From assembly GCF_900100015.1 (NCBI RefSeq), contig NZ_FNDD01000001.1:248001-312000 (forward strand): a stretch of DNA of 64,000 bases. The letters are read 5' to 3'. Position numbers and translations under genes: made by a program. The first letter of the stretch is position 1, and each line of letters starts with the position of its first letter. The stretch comes from Vibrio xiamenensis. GTDB taxonomy: Bacteria; Pseudomonadota; Gammaproteobacteria; Enterobacterales; Vibrionaceae. Below, in pieces: positions 29,303-38,326 of this stretch. The notes below the pieces were generated by a model, which saw nothing but the letters and a program-made list of their open reading frames with translations, had not been told where the DNA came from and did not search any database.

Positions 29303-29395
29303 TTGCGCCGAGTTTTTAACCCTGATGGTTGAAAACAGCGGATTTGTACAAATACACAGCGAAACGAATAAAAACCTCAACTTTTTTTTCATTCG

Positions 29396-29426
29396 CCCTT
29401 GAAAACACATTTGCCGCCCTTATCTA
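29396..29426 (+). promoter_or_regulatory. Sigma-32 promoter of dnaK
   Basis: CCCTTGAA (29396-29403) and CCCTTATCTA (29417-29426), 13 bases apart, fit a sigma-32 promoter; the -10 is less perfect than that of grpE. The leader to dnaK would be about 110 bases. Confidence 0.75.
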
Positions 29427-29490
29427 AGGTGCATAAGAGAAGCAAACATTATTGTTTTTGTTTGTGAGCAGGGTTGAATCCCAATTCTCC

Positions 29491-29507
29491 ATCCCCACAT
29501 TGGGGAT
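29491..29507 (+). promoter_or_regulatory. Hairpin in dnaK leader
   Basis: A perfect 7-bp stem ATCCCCA / TGGGGAT with a CAT loop lies 39 bases before the dnaK start. There is no T run, so it is not a terminator. It may affect mRNA stability or translation; this is inference. Confidence 0.5.
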
Positions 29508-29546
29508 ATAACCAAACGAAAATAGAATTTATTCGGAGATAGCCTG

Positions 29547-31463
29547 ATGGGTAAAATCATTGGTATTGACTTAGGTACTACTAACTCATGTGTTGCTGTA
29601 TTAGATGGCGACAAACCTCGCGTTATTGAAAATGCTGAAGGTGAGCGTACAACAGCATCGGTAATTGCATATACAGATGGTGAGACGCTAGTTGGTCAGC
29701 CTGCAAAACGTCAAGCTGTAACCAACCCAACTAACACGCTATTTGCAATTAAGCGTTTAATCGGTCGTCGTTTTGAAGACGAAGAAGTACAACGTGATAT
29801 TTCAATCATGCCGTACAAAATCGTTAAGGCCGACAACGGTGATGCTTGGGTAGAAGCGAAAGGCCAAAAAATGGCAGCTCCTCAGGTTTCAGCTGAAGTA
29901 CTGAAGAAAATGAAAAAAACCGCTGAGGATTTCCTTGGTGAAGAAGTAACTGGCGCAGTTATCACTGTTCCTGCTTACTTTAACGATGCTCAGCGTCAAG
30001 CAACTAAAGATGCTGGTCGTATCGCAGGTCTTGAAGTTAAACGTATCATCAACGAACCAACAGCGGCTGCACTTGCTTACGGTTTGGATAAAAAAGGCGG
30101 CGACCGCACTATCGCAGTTTACGACCTTGGTGGTGGTACATTTGATATCTCAATCATCGAAATCGATGAAGTTGAAGGCGAGAAAACGTTTGAAGTTCTA
30201 GCAACCAACGGTGACACTCACCTAGGTGGTGAAGACTTTGATAACCGCATGATCAACTACTTGGTTGATGAGTTCAAAAAAGAGCAAGGCATTGACCTAA
30301 AAACAGATCCACTTGCAATGCAACGTGTGAAAGAAGCGGCAGAAAAAGCCAAAATTGAGCTTTCATCTGCTTCTCAAACTGACGTTAACTTGCCATACGT
30401 GACTGCGGACGCAACTGGTCCTAAACACATGAACGTTAAAGTAACGCGTGCGAAACTAGAATCTCTAGTTGAAGACCTAGTTCAACGTTCTCTAGAACCA
30501 CTAAAAGTTGCCCTAGCGGATGCTGACCTAACCGTTGGTGACATCACCGATGTTATCCTAGTGGGTGGTCAAACTCGTATGCCAATGGTTCAAGCGAAAG
30601 TTGCTGAATTCTTTGGTAAAGATGCTCGTAAAGACGTGAACCCTGATGAAGCAGTTGCGATTGGTGCTGCAATTCAAGGTGGCGTACTTGCTGGTGAAGT
30701 GAAAGACGTTCTTCTTCTTGACGTGACTCCGCTGTCATTTGGTATTGAAACCATGGGCGGTGTGATGACCAAACTTATCGAGAAGAACACCACTATCCCA
30801 ACTAAAGCGAACCAAGTGTTCTCGACTGCTGAAGACAACCAAAGCGCAGTAACAATTCACGTTCTGCAAGGTGAGCGTAAGCAAGCGATGTACAACAAAT
30901 CTCTAGGTCAATTTAACCTAGAAGGTATTCAGCCTGCGCCACGCGGTATGCCACAAATCGAAGTGACTTTCGACTTGGATGCCGACGGTATTCTGAACGT
31001 GTCAGCGAAAGACAAAAACACCGGTAAAGAGCAGAAGATTACTATCCAAGCTTCTGGTGGTCTAAGCGACGAAGAAATCGAGAAAATGGTTCAAGAAGCA
31101 GAAGCCAACAAAGAAGCGGATAAAAAGTTCGAAGAGTTAGTGACTGCACGTAACCAAGCTGACCAAATGATCCACGGTACTCGTAAGCAAGTGGAAGAAG
31201 CAGGCGATGCTCTACCAGCAGACGAGAAAGAGAAAATTGAAGCTGCAATTTCTGAGCTAGAAACAGCGAAGAATGGCGACGACAAAGCTGCTATCGATGA
31301 GAAAACTCAAGCTCTGATGGCTGCTGCTCAAAAACTGATGGAAATCGCTCAGCAACAAGCTCAAGCACAGCAAGCTCAAGGCGCTGATGCAGGCCAACAA
31401 CAAGCTCAAGAAGACGACGTTGTTGATGCCGAGTTTGAAGAAGTGAAAGACGACAAGAAATAA
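29547..31463 (+). CDS. dnaK: Chaperone DnaK (Hsp70)
   Basis: A 638-residue Hsp70 that folds proteins with DnaJ and GrpE and controls sigma-32. Family marks are [13 protein letters not shown], the [11 protein letters not shown]-type motif ([17 protein letters not shown]), [14 protein letters not shown], the [17 protein letters not shown] linker and the acidic C-terminus ending [10 protein letters not shown]. Codon use is strongly biased, as for highly expressed genes. A clear ribosome binding site (CGGAGA) precedes the ATG. Confidence 0.99.
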   Translation: MGKIIGIDLGTTNSCVAVLDGDKPRVIENAEGERTTASVIAYTDGETLVGQPAKRQAVTNPTNTLFAIKRLIGRRFEDEEVQRDISIMPYKIVKADNGDAWVEAKGQKMAAPQVSAEVLKKMKKTAEDFLGEEVTGAVITVPAYFNDAQRQATKDAGRIAGLEVKRIINEPTAAALAYGLDKKGGDRTIAVYDLGGGTFDISIIEIDEVEGEKTFEVLATNGDTHLGGEDFDNRMINYLVDEFKKEQGIDLKTDPLAMQRVKEAAEKAKIELSSASQTDVNLPYVTADATGPKHMNVKVTRAKLESLVEDLVQRSLEPLKVALADADLTVGDITDVILVGGQTRMPMVQAKVAEFFGKDARKDVNPDEAVAIGAAIQGGVLAGEVKDVLLLDVTPLSFGIETMGGVMTKLIEKNTTIPTKANQVFSTAEDNQSAVTIHVLQGERKQAMYNKSLGQFNLEGIQPAPRGMPQIEVTFDLDADGILNVSAKDKNTGKEQKITIQASGGLSDEEIEKMVQEAEANKEADKKFEELVTARNQADQMIHGTRKQVEEAGDALPADEKEKIEAAISELETAKNGDDKAAIDEKTQALMAAAQKLMEIAQQQAQAQQAQGADAGQQQAQEDDVVDAEFEEVKDDKK

Positions 31464-31494
31464 TTTCTTGGTTTGATCTCTTGATTTGATATAG

Positions 31495-31527
31495 GAAGTG
31501 TCGGTAGTAATAGTCTTACCGCACTTC
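31495..31527 (+). promoter_or_regulatory. Hairpin between dnaK and dnaJ
   Basis: GAAGTG-T-CGGTA pairs with TACCG-CACTTC around a 10-base loop, giving an 11-bp stem with one bulge. No T run follows. A second stem (CGGGCGT / ACGCCCG, 31565-31592) lies further on. Both may set the dnaK:dnaJ mRNA ratio by partial termination or processing. Confidence 0.55.
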
Positions 31528-31700
31528 TTAAATGAAGAGATAACATTGAAATGCTTCATTTGCGCGGGCGTTTGGGGAAACTCATACGCCCGTCTATGTG
31601 TAAAGCGTGTCCGTATAGCTAAGGCGATCCTTTATCTATATCGATATATAACCACCAAGCGGCACAGGGCCGTTTGCAGTAACAATTGGTGACGAGCAAC

Positions 31701-32846
31701 ATGTCTAAACGTGATCTTTACGAAGTATTAGGTGTCAGCCGTGACACCTCAGAGCGTGATATTAAGAAGGCGTACAAACGCCTTGCAATGAAGTATCACC
31801 CGGACCGTAATCCGGATGATGCGCAAGCGGCTGATAAATTTAAAGAAGTAAAAGAAGCGTATGAAATTCTGACCGACTCACAAAAACGTGCAGCCTATGA
31901 CCAATATGGCCACGCCGCATTTGAACAAGGCGGCGGTGGTTTCGGTGGCGGCGGCTTTAGTGGTGGCGGTGCAGATTTCGGCGATATCTTTGGTGATGTG
32001 TTTGGCGATATCTTCGGCGGTGGACGCCGTGGTGGCGGTCAAGCGCGCGCTCAGCGTGGTGCCGATTTACGTTACAACATGGAACTGACGCTTGAAGAAG
32101 CGGTTCGTGGTGTGTCAAAAGAGATCGAAGTACCGACTCTGGTTCACTGTGATTCATGTAATGGTAGCGGTGCGAAGAAAGGTTCATCGCCACAAACCTG
32201 TCCTACCTGTCATGGCCATGGCCAAGTTCAGATGCGTCAAGGTTTCTTCGCGGTGCAACAGACTTGTCCAACCTGTCACGGTTCGGGTCAAATCATCAAA
32301 GATCCTTGCGAAGTGTGCCACGGTAAAGGTCGCAAACAGAAAACCAAAACCCTTAACGTTAAAATTCCAGCTGGCGTTGATACTGGTGATCGCATTCGTC
32401 TTTCTGGCGAAGGCGAAGCTGGGGAAATGGGCGCACCAGCCGGTGACTTGTACGTGCAAGTCCATGTTAAGGAGCACCATATTTTCGACCGTGACGGTAA
32501 CAACCTGCACTGTGAAGTGCCAGTGAGTTTCTCAATGGCGGCACTTGGCGGTGAAGTGGAAGTGCCAACCCTTGATGGCCGCGTGAACCTCAAAGTTCCA
32601 GCTGAAACTCAAACCGGTCGCATGTTCCGTATGCGTGGTAAAGGTGTGAAAGGCGTTCGCGGTGGTGTGGGTGATTTGATTGTGAAATTAGCCGTTGAAA
32701 CTCCAGTAAACCTAAGCGCGCGTCAAAAAGAACTGCTGCGCGAATTTGAAGAGTCCTGCGGCGGTGATGCGGCAACCAAGCATAAACCCAAGTCGGAAGG
32801 GTTCTTCCAAGGTGTGAAGAAGTTCTTTGACGATTTAACTAGCTAA
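31701..32846 (+). CDS. dnaJ: Chaperone DnaJ (Hsp40)
   Basis: A 381-residue co-chaperone that loads substrates onto DnaK. It has a J domain with HPD (YHPDRNPDD), a Gly/Phe-rich region, four zinc motifs ([32 protein letters not shown]) and the C-terminal substrate-binding domains. The ATG at 31701 ([11 protein letters not shown]) matches the family; an in-frame TTG at 31686 is not needed. A strong terminator follows. Confidence 0.98.
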   Translation: MSKRDLYEVLGVSRDTSERDIKKAYKRLAMKYHPDRNPDDAQAADKFKEVKEAYEILTDSQKRAAYDQYGHAAFEQGGGGFGGGGFSGGGADFGDIFGDVFGDIFGGGRRGGGQARAQRGADLRYNMELTLEEAVRGVSKEIEVPTLVHCDSCNGSGAKKGSSPQTCPTCHGHGQVQMRQGFFAVQQTCPTCHGSGQIIKDPCEVCHGKGRKQKTKTLNVKIPAGVDTGDRIRLSGEGEAGEMGAPAGDLYVQVHVKEHHIFDRDGNNLHCEVPVSFSMAALGGEVEVPTLDGRVNLKVPAETQTGRMFRMRGKGVKGVRGGVGDLIVKLAVETPVNLSARQKELLREFEESCGGDAATKHKPKSEGFFQGVKKFFDDLTS

Positions 32847-32869
32847 TCAAGCGTTAATAACGACTTATC

Positions 32870-32906
32870 AAGTGGTCCTTGTGGTAAACAAGGGCCACTT
32901 TTTTTA
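32870..32906 (+). terminator. Terminator of dnaK-dnaJ
   Basis: A stem AAGTGG-T-CCTTGT / ACAAGG-G-CCACTT with a 5-base loop and a run of T residues, 24 bases after the dnaJ stop. Confidence 0.92.
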
Positions 32907-33051
32907 TGTCTGGTAAAATACCAGCCTTGCTTTGGCTTTGATTAAGTGTCTGATGACTGGCACAGTTATTGTAGTGTAGGCTTAGCATGCTCTGCTTTTA
33001 TGTGGGGTTTTATTTTAAGGCAAGGGAAATAAGGTAGTAGGGGAACGAGAA

Positions 33052-33903
33052 ATGCCTAAAAAATCACTCTCACTAGAGAATCGAATTCGCCAAGACTGGG
33101 ATAAGCTGTCGAGCTACGAGCAGCAACTCGCTGACGTTCTACTAGCAGCGCCGGGAAAACTTGCGACCAATACGGCAACAGAATTAGCTGAGAGTGCCGG
33201 GGTTTCCAAAGCCACCACATCGCGATTTTTTCGACACCTAGGCTATGAAAGTTATGACGAAGCTCGTCGTCAGGCGCGCGAGATGCAAAACAGTGGATCT
33301 CCGCTTTATCTCCAGCCATTGGCTGATTCTCCAAGCATCGAGCACATCGTGCAATCTCATCTAGAAAAAGAGATCGCGAACTTAGTCAATACCTATCGGC
33401 TAATTGATCTCCAGCAGCTTGACGAAATGGCGTCGGCCATCGCTAAAGCAAGGCGTGTGGTGGTTTTGGGCTGGCGTCACAGCTACGCTATCGCCACGGT
33501 GATTTATCGTGACCTGATCAATTTGCATCAGGATGTACGTCTGCTTCCGCGTACGGGAGATTCGTTGGCTGAGCATCTTGCCGCTTTGGATCCACAAGAT
33601 ATTGCTATTTGTGTGGGGTTAAGACGTCGCATGGCCATTCTAGATTCGGCGATGGGAGCGTTGAGTGAATTGGATGTGCCGATGATTTACATCACTGACT
33701 CGTTGTCTGGTAAATCAGTCAAGCATGCTAAGTGGATTCTTCGTTGTCACACCGAAAGTAGCATGATGTTTGACAGTACCGCATCCTTGTCTGGGGTGTG
33801 TAACTTGTTGACCTCGTTAGTTGGCCAGAAAGTTGAAAAAAGTGGCAAAGATTTGCTCTCGCGAATTGAATTAACGCATCAATGGATCGATGAATTGAGC
33901 TAA
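33052..33903 (+). CDS. RpiR/MurR-family transcriptional regulator
   Basis: A 283-residue regulator with an N-terminal helix-turn-helix of the RpiR type (ATELAESAGVSKATTSRFFRHLGYESYDEARR, about residues 43-75) and a C-terminal SIS domain (about 125-260, ARRVVVLGWRHSYAIATVIYRDL ... DIAICVGLRRRMAILDSAMGAL). The SIS domain usually binds a phosphosugar, but RpiR-like proteins next to DUF1989 genes may sense another ligand. It is transcribed toward the binding-protein operon, with a palindrome in between. In V. cholerae dnaJ is followed directly by pilE, so this gene and the next six look like an insertion. Confidence 0.88.
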   Translation: MPKKSLSLENRIRQDWDKLSSYEQQLADVLLAAPGKLATNTATELAESAGVSKATTSRFFRHLGYESYDEARRQAREMQNSGSPLYLQPLADSPSIEHIVQSHLEKEIANLVNTYRLIDLQQLDEMASAIAKARRVVVLGWRHSYAIATVIYRDLINLHQDVRLLPRTGDSLAEHLAALDPQDIAICVGLRRRMAILDSAMGALSELDVPMIYITDSLSGKSVKHAKWILRCHTESSMMFDSTASLSGVCNLLTSLVGQKVEKSGKDLLSRIELTHQWIDELS

Positions 33904-34023
33904 TTCATGCTTTAGTTTGGTGCGACTTGGCTCACAAAACTCCCCTTTATTGTGCAATTTATCATTATTTCTGAGTATCTTTTTACTGATTAAGAAAATT
34001 GTGAAACAATAAAAATAAATTTT

Positions 34024-34037
34024 GAAACAAATGTTTC
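34024..34037. promoter_or_regulatory. Candidate RpiR operator upstream of the DUF1989 operon
   Basis: A palindrome GAAACA-AA-TGTTTC, with another GAAACA half-site at 34003-34008. The half-sites are 21 bases apart, two helical turns. RpiR-type regulators often bind such GAAA/TTTC dyads. The site is about 120 bases before the binding-protein start and next to the regulator gene; its function is inferred. Confidence 0.5.
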
Positions 34038-34157
34038 CATTTGATTTTAAAGGTTAATTTTGTGTTTTTGGTGGTTATTTAAACGAGTGGTTTTCATTTG
34101 TGGCACAATAACTGCTCTATCTCTAGAGGTGTTTTATGCAAGTAAAGGAATCTAGAG

Positions 34158-34994
34158 ATGAAAAAAGTCACCACCTTACTGATGGCGGCGTTAACGCTTG
34201 GAGCGGTCGCCACCGCCAATGCGGATACCCTTACGGATATCAAAAGTAGCGGAAAAATGACAGTGGGGATCGACCCAACGTTCCCTCCTTACGAGTTTAC
34301 CAATAGCAGTGGTGAGATCGTCGGCTACAGTGTCGAGATCATGAAGTCATTTGCCAGCGAGCTTGGCGTTAAACTGGAAATGCAGAAAATGTCCTTTGGT
34401 GGCATTTTACCTGGGCTTATTTCTGGATCGTTTGATGCGGAAGGCTCTTCACTTAACTACACGCCTGAACGAGCGAAAAAAGTCGCGTTCACAGTTCCAT
34501 ACAGCAAAACCGTCAATGGTGTCATGATGCGCGCTGAACTGGCACAAAAACTCGCGACTAAAACGCTTTCGGTCGACGATTTATCCGGTTTACGCGGCGC
34601 AGTGAAAAGCACCAGTGTTCCAGAAAAACTACTCAAACAGTTTAACCAAACCCTTACTAAAGCGGGCAAAAAGCCCATCACCATCATCAGTGTTGATACG
34701 CTCGATCAGACTGTTTCGACTTTAATGACCAAACGTGCTGACTTTGTGATGGATGACATTTCTGTGCTGGCTCCTCTGCTTAGCAAATACCCAAATCGGC
34801 TTAAGAAAGTTGGCGAACTCGGCCCAACACAGTGGATGGGATGGGCAACTCGCAAACAAGATACAGCGTTAAACCAAGCAATTAGTAAACACATTCTGGC
34901 AATGCAAGAAAGTGGTGAGTTGGCCAAATTGCAGCAGCAGTTCCTCGGTGCGACATTCACCGTACCCGCCGATAACTTTATTTCTGAGGAGTAA
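34158..34994 (+). CDS. Periplasmic amino-acid-type substrate-binding protein
   Basis: A 278-residue solute-binding protein of the HisJ/GlnH type. It has a signal peptide cleaved after ATANA (about residue 22), then SGKMTVGIDPTFPPYEFTNSSGEIVGYSVEIM, FGGILPGLISGSFDAEGSSLNYTPERAKKVAFTVPY and a C-terminal MGWATRKQDTALNQAI segment. Such proteins bind polar amino acids or related amines and pass them to two small permeases, which are encoded downstream. The ligand is unknown. A ribosome binding site AAAGGAAT precedes the ATG. Confidence 0.9.
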   Translation: MKKVTTLLMAALTLGAVATANADTLTDIKSSGKMTVGIDPTFPPYEFTNSSGEIVGYSVEIMKSFASELGVKLEMQKMSFGGILPGLISGSFDAEGSSLNYTPERAKKVAFTVPYSKTVNGVMMRAELAQKLATKTLSVDDLSGLRGAVKSTSVPEKLLKQFNQTLTKAGKKPITIISVDTLDQTVSTLMTKRADFVMDDISVLAPLLSKYPNRLKKVGELGPTQWMGWATRKQDTALNQAISKHILAMQESGELAKLQQQFLGATFTVPADNFISEE

Positions 34995-34999
34995 AATTG

Positions 35000-35599
35000 A
35001 TGTGCCAGAATATTCATGTACCTGCTGGTCAAGGCCAAACCTTTACCGTGCGTAAAGGTCAGCACATTACCGTGATTGATAGTGAAGGGCAGCAAGCTGC
35101 AGATTTTGTTGCGGTGAACGCCAATGATATCAATGAGAAGTTATCGCCGGTGCATACTCGCCAGCATCTTCGCTCACTGTTTTTTAAACCAGGAGATGAG
35201 CTGTGGTCGAGTCACAATCGTCCGATGTTGAAAATCGTCTCCGATACTATTGGTATTCATGATGCCAACGTACCGGCTTGTGACCGTACTCGTTTTAGCA
35301 TTGATTTCGCGGTAGAAGGGCATCGTAACTGCGTTGATAACTTGCTTGAAGGAATGCGCGAGTTTGGCGTGACCTATTACAGCCTTCCTGAGCCGTTTAA
35401 CTTGTTTCAAAACGGTCCGGTTACCGCTGATGGCAAAATGGAAGTCACTGACCCCAATAGTAAGCCTGGCGATGCCATTACTTTTGAAGCTTTGTGTGAT
35501 TTGGTGTGCTCGGTCTCTTCATGTCCTCAAGACATCATTCCAGGCAATGGCCTACAAGTGACCCCTATTGACGTTCGCGTTGATAACCAACCGATTTAG
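35000..35599 (+). CDS. DUF1989 protein A (urea carboxylase-associated family)
   Basis: A 199-residue DUF1989 protein. It opens with the family hallmark of an embedded cupin-like strand (ITVIDSEGQQAADFVAVNANDINEKLSPVHTRQHLRSL), then GIHDANVPACDRTRF, HRNCVDNLLEGMREFGV, PEPFNLFQN and SSCPQDIIPGNG. The His/Cys motifs HD, HRNC and CPQD are those best conserved in the family and are candidate metal or catalytic residues. It begins with a GAGGAG site 8 bases before the ATG at 35000, five bases after the binding-protein stop. No carboxylase is linked, so its reaction is unknown. Confidence 0.87.
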   Translation: MCQNIHVPAGQGQTFTVRKGQHITVIDSEGQQAADFVAVNANDINEKLSPVHTRQHLRSLFFKPGDELWSSHNRPMLKIVSDTIGIHDANVPACDRTRFSIDFAVEGHRNCVDNLLEGMREFGVTYYSLPEPFNLFQNGPVTADGKMEVTDPNSKPGDAITFEALCDLVCSVSSCPQDIIPGNGLQVTPIDVRVDNQPI

Positions 35600-35614
35600 A
35601 ACCAGGAGAATAGC

Positions 35615-36259
35615 ATGTTGTTAATGCGAGAAGCGTTTAGCGAAACTGGAGCCCGAGAGTTGGCCGAGTCGGTGACTGTTGAGGCGGGTACGGCGGGTAC
35701 GATTAAAGTACTACGTGGCCAATTACTTCGCATCACGGCGCTGGAAGATGGTGCAGTGGCCTCTTTATTTGGCTTTAGTCTAGCGGAGCCGAATCAATGG
35801 TTGTCGGTGCACCACACCCGTGTGTTTAGTAATAGCTATTTGCTCGGTTCGGGAATGCGTATGGTCAACAATCGTCGTCGTCCGGTCATGGTGCTGGGTA
35901 AAGACGACGTGAAACGTCATGATTTATTGCTTCCGGGTTCGACCACTTCATGGCTTGCTGAAAATGGATATCAGGGGCAAGGGTGTGTGGAATCGGTGCA
36001 GGAGCAGTTGAATGCACTGGGTATGTCGGTGCCTAAGTTACCGGATCCCATCAATCTATTTATGCATGTCGATTTGACCCGTGAAGGCAATATTGTTCCT
36101 CAGCCAAATTTAACCAAGGCCGGAAACAGCCTGACGTGCCGCGTTGTGAGCGATACTCAGTTTATCGTTTCGACTTGCAACACTGGCATTGAAGGCAACG
36201 ACAAACCTGGCGCAGTGCAGTTATCGGTCGCCGAAGATTTATTCGACTTTAACGCGTAA
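35615..36259 (+). CDS. Divergent DUF1989 protein B
   Basis: A 214-residue DUF1989-family protein that has drifted from the pattern. It keeps the overall frame (LRITALEDGAVASLFGFSLAEPNQWLSVHHTRVFSNSYLLGSGMRMVNNRRRPVMVL, then DPINLFMHVDL) and KRHDLL. The HRNC motif is replaced by a segment reading GCVESVQEQL, and the terminal CPQD by STCNTG. It lies between two more typical paralogs, 15 bases after the first. It may be a structural or regulatory partner rather than the catalytic subunit, like the two-subunit CgdAB enzyme; this is inference. Confidence 0.8.
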   Translation: MLLMREAFSETGARELAESVTVEAGTAGTIKVLRGQLLRITALEDGAVASLFGFSLAEPNQWLSVHHTRVFSNSYLLGSGMRMVNNRRRPVMVLGKDDVKRHDLLLPGSTTSWLAENGYQGQGCVESVQEQLNALGMSVPKLPDPINLFMHVDLTREGNIVPQPNLTKAGNSLTCRVVSDTQFIVSTCNTGIEGNDKPGAVQLSVAEDLFDFNA

Positions 36260-36270
36260 TAGAGGCAACG

Positions 36271-36915
36271 ATGGGGATAAGTGAACAGGTTCTAGCGGCG
36301 CTTCCTGAACTTGGTCAGGGATTATGGCTCACGGTGCAATTGACGGTGATGGCCTCGCTATTGAGTTTATGTATGGGGCAATTAGGCTGCTATTTACAAC
36401 TTCGTTCCTATCGTTTCTGGCGTTTTATAGGCCGCTGTTATGTCAGTGTTATGCGCGGTACGCCAGCGATTGTGCAATTGTTTGTGGTGTTTTTTGCCCT
36501 GCCGACGATTGGACTTGGTGGTCAGCCAATGCTGGCCGCCGTTATCGCCATTGGCCTTAATAGCGGCGCGTATGTGAGTGAAATATTGCGCGTTAACCAC
36601 TCGATGGTGTCCGCAGGTCAGCTTGAGGCCGCGCGAACGTTAGGGTTAACACGCAGAATGACTTGGTGGTATATCACGACGCCGCAAGTACTGCGCGCCA
36701 GTTTACCTATGCTGGTCAACGAATTCACCATTCTACTGAAAACTACGCCACTGGCCTCGGTTGTGGCACTGACTGAGCTCACTTATTCAGGGCAAATTGT
36801 GATTGCGCGAACTTATGAAGCTAGCACGGTGATGACCATAGTGGCACTCGGCTACATGTTGATCGCATTTCCGCTAATTAAGTGCGCTCGTTATTTTGAG
36901 TTGAAGAGAGGGTAA
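36271..36915 (+). CDS. Amino-acid-type ABC permease 1
   Basis: A 214-residue inner-membrane permease of the HisM/GlnP class with about five transmembrane spans. It has the family motif MRGTPAIVQLFVVFFALP and the EAA loop EAARTLGLTRRMTWWYITTPQVLRASLP with LLKTTPLASVVALTEL. It is paired with the next gene and the binding protein. Spacing of 4 to 15 bases to both neighbours indicates one operon. Confidence 0.93.
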   Translation: MGISEQVLAALPELGQGLWLTVQLTVMASLLSLCMGQLGCYLQLRSYRFWRFIGRCYVSVMRGTPAIVQLFVVFFALPTIGLGGQPMLAAVIAIGLNSGAYVSEILRVNHSMVSAGQLEAARTLGLTRRMTWWYITTPQVLRASLPMLVNEFTILLKTTPLASVVALTELTYSGQIVIARTYEASTVMTIVALGYMLIAFPLIKCARYFELKRG

Positions 36916-36919
36916 GCGA

Positions 36920-37582
36920 ATGGATTGGTCTTCTGTCATCAGCTCACTGCCGACGTTAACCGATGGGTTTATTTACACCTTACAGCTGTGTTTATTGTCC
37001 GCCACGTTGACGCTGTTATTCGGCGCGTTTATCGCCTTTGTGCTGCTACGTAATCCATTAAGGCTGCGCCGAGTTGCGCAAATCTACTCGGATATCACGC
37101 TAACTTTGCCATTGCTGATTGTGCTTTATGTGTTGTATTTCGTCCTTCCTGAATACAACGTTGTTTGGTCCTCACCAACGGTTGGGGTTGTGGCGTTAAC
37201 GCTTTATTACGCGCCTTATGTTGCACAAGTCATTCGCGCAGCGATTATGAATTTGCCACGTGGTCAGTGGGAGGCGTGTCATTCACTTGGCATGAGTCGA
37301 CGTCAAACCCTTGGCAAAGTGGTGTTGCCGCAATGTTTGCCGCAGATGATTTCCCCATTGGTCGGATTGTTGATTGGCTTAATCAAAGACTCGGCACTGC
37401 TGTCGGTGATTTCCGTGCAGGAGTTTATGTATGCCGCTAAACAGGCCATCTCAGATACCTATGCACCGCTGGAAATTTACCTCACTGTCGCGGTCATTTA
37501 TTGGATTTTAAACAGCCTTATTGATTGGCTTGCCCGTCGTACTGAGTCTCGTATGACTCGCTATCTCAACGCGGGCGCCTAG
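36920..37582 (+). CDS. Amino-acid-type ABC permease 2
   Basis: A 220-residue partner permease of the HisQ/GlnP class (LPTLTDGFIYTLQLCLLSATLTLLFGAFIAFVLL; EAA loop EACHSLGMSRRQTLGKVVLPQCLPQMISPLVGLLIGLIKDSALLSVISV). It completes the membrane pair. No ATP-binding gene lies beside it, so an ATPase must be supplied from elsewhere, which is unusual for this transporter class. Confidence 0.93.
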   Translation: MDWSSVISSLPTLTDGFIYTLQLCLLSATLTLLFGAFIAFVLLRNPLRLRRVAQIYSDITLTLPLLIVLYVLYFVLPEYNVVWSSPTVGVVALTLYYAPYVAQVIRAAIMNLPRGQWEACHSLGMSRRQTLGKVVLPQCLPQMISPLVGLLIGLIKDSALLSVISVQEFMYAAKQAISDTYAPLEIYLTVAVIYWILNSLIDWLARRTESRMTRYLNAGA

Positions 37583-37591
37583 GAGAATGGA

Positions 37592-38269
37592 ATGAGTAAT
37601 GAAATAGTATGTCGTCAAGAAATGACGATTCCTGCTCGTTATGGCAAAGCGGTGCGCTTAGCCAAAGGCGAAGCAGTTCAAGTAGTGAATGTGCATGGCA
37701 CTCAAGTGGTCGACTGCTGGGCATATAACGCCGCTGATATAAACGAATACATGTGTATGGAAGCGACTCGGGTGTGGAATCAGCGTTTAAATCCAGTGGT
37801 TGGAGATAGCTTTATTACCGACCAACGCCATCCGATTCTAACCTTGGTTGAAGACACTTCTCCCGGTGTTCATGATTCGTTTATGGCGGCTTGTGATGCA
37901 AGACGTTATGAGCTTTTGGGTTGTACTGAACCACACCGTAATTGCCACGATAATTTGCATGAAGCGATGCAAGAACTGGGCGTGACATTGCCACATGGTA
38001 ATTTGGCGTCGTTGAATATTTTCATGAATATTCAAGTCCAGCCAGACGGTATTACCTTAAACACTTTGCCAACAGTGACGCGTCCTGGTGATTATATAAC
38101 ACTGCGCGCCGAGATGGATTGCTATGTGGCGTTTTCCGCTTGCCCACAAGATATTGTCAGCATTCAAGGCCAAGGCGATAACACGCCAAAAGACGCTTAT
38201 TTACGTGTGCTTACTAGCGGCTTTCCTCAGCCAGAAGTGACAGGTGCTTGGGTGCCCAATCCCGCATAA
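37592..38269 (+). CDS. DUF1989 protein C (urea carboxylase-associated family)
   Basis: A 225-residue protein and the most typical DUF1989 member of this operon: VQVVNVHGTQVVDCWAYNAADINEYMCMEATRV, GVHDSFMAACDARRY, EPHRNCHDNLHEAMQELGV, LNIFMNIQV and FSACPQDIVSIQG. The HD, HRNC and CPQD motifs are all intact. It follows permease 2 after 9 bases with an AGGAGA site, and a terminator closes the operon. It is closer to paralog A in motifs than to the two proteins of the guanidine operon. Likely a small hydrolase or deiminase; the substrate is unknown. Confidence 0.88.
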   Translation: MSNEIVCRQEMTIPARYGKAVRLAKGEAVQVVNVHGTQVVDCWAYNAADINEYMCMEATRVWNQRLNPVVGDSFITDQRHPILTLVEDTSPGVHDSFMAACDARRYELLGCTEPHRNCHDNLHEAMQELGVTLPHGNLASLNIFMNIQVQPDGITLNTLPTVTRPGDYITLRAEMDCYVAFSACPQDIVSIQGQGDNTPKDAYLRVLTSGFPQPEVTGAWVPNPA

Positions 38270-38289
38270 CGGATACGATGAGTCAGCCA

Positions 38290-38317
38290 AAAGCCTGCTT
38301 TAAGCAGGCTTTTTTAC
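38290..38317 (+). terminator. Terminator of the DUF1989 transport operon
   Basis: A stem AAGCCTGCTT / AAGCAGGCTT with almost no loop and a T run, about 20 bases after the stop. Confidence 0.9.
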
Positions 38318-38326
38318 GCGCGATGT

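Noticed and set aside
31498-31692. ORF between dnaK and dnaJ
   Set aside because: It starts inside a hairpin, has no ribosome binding site and no recognisable sequence.
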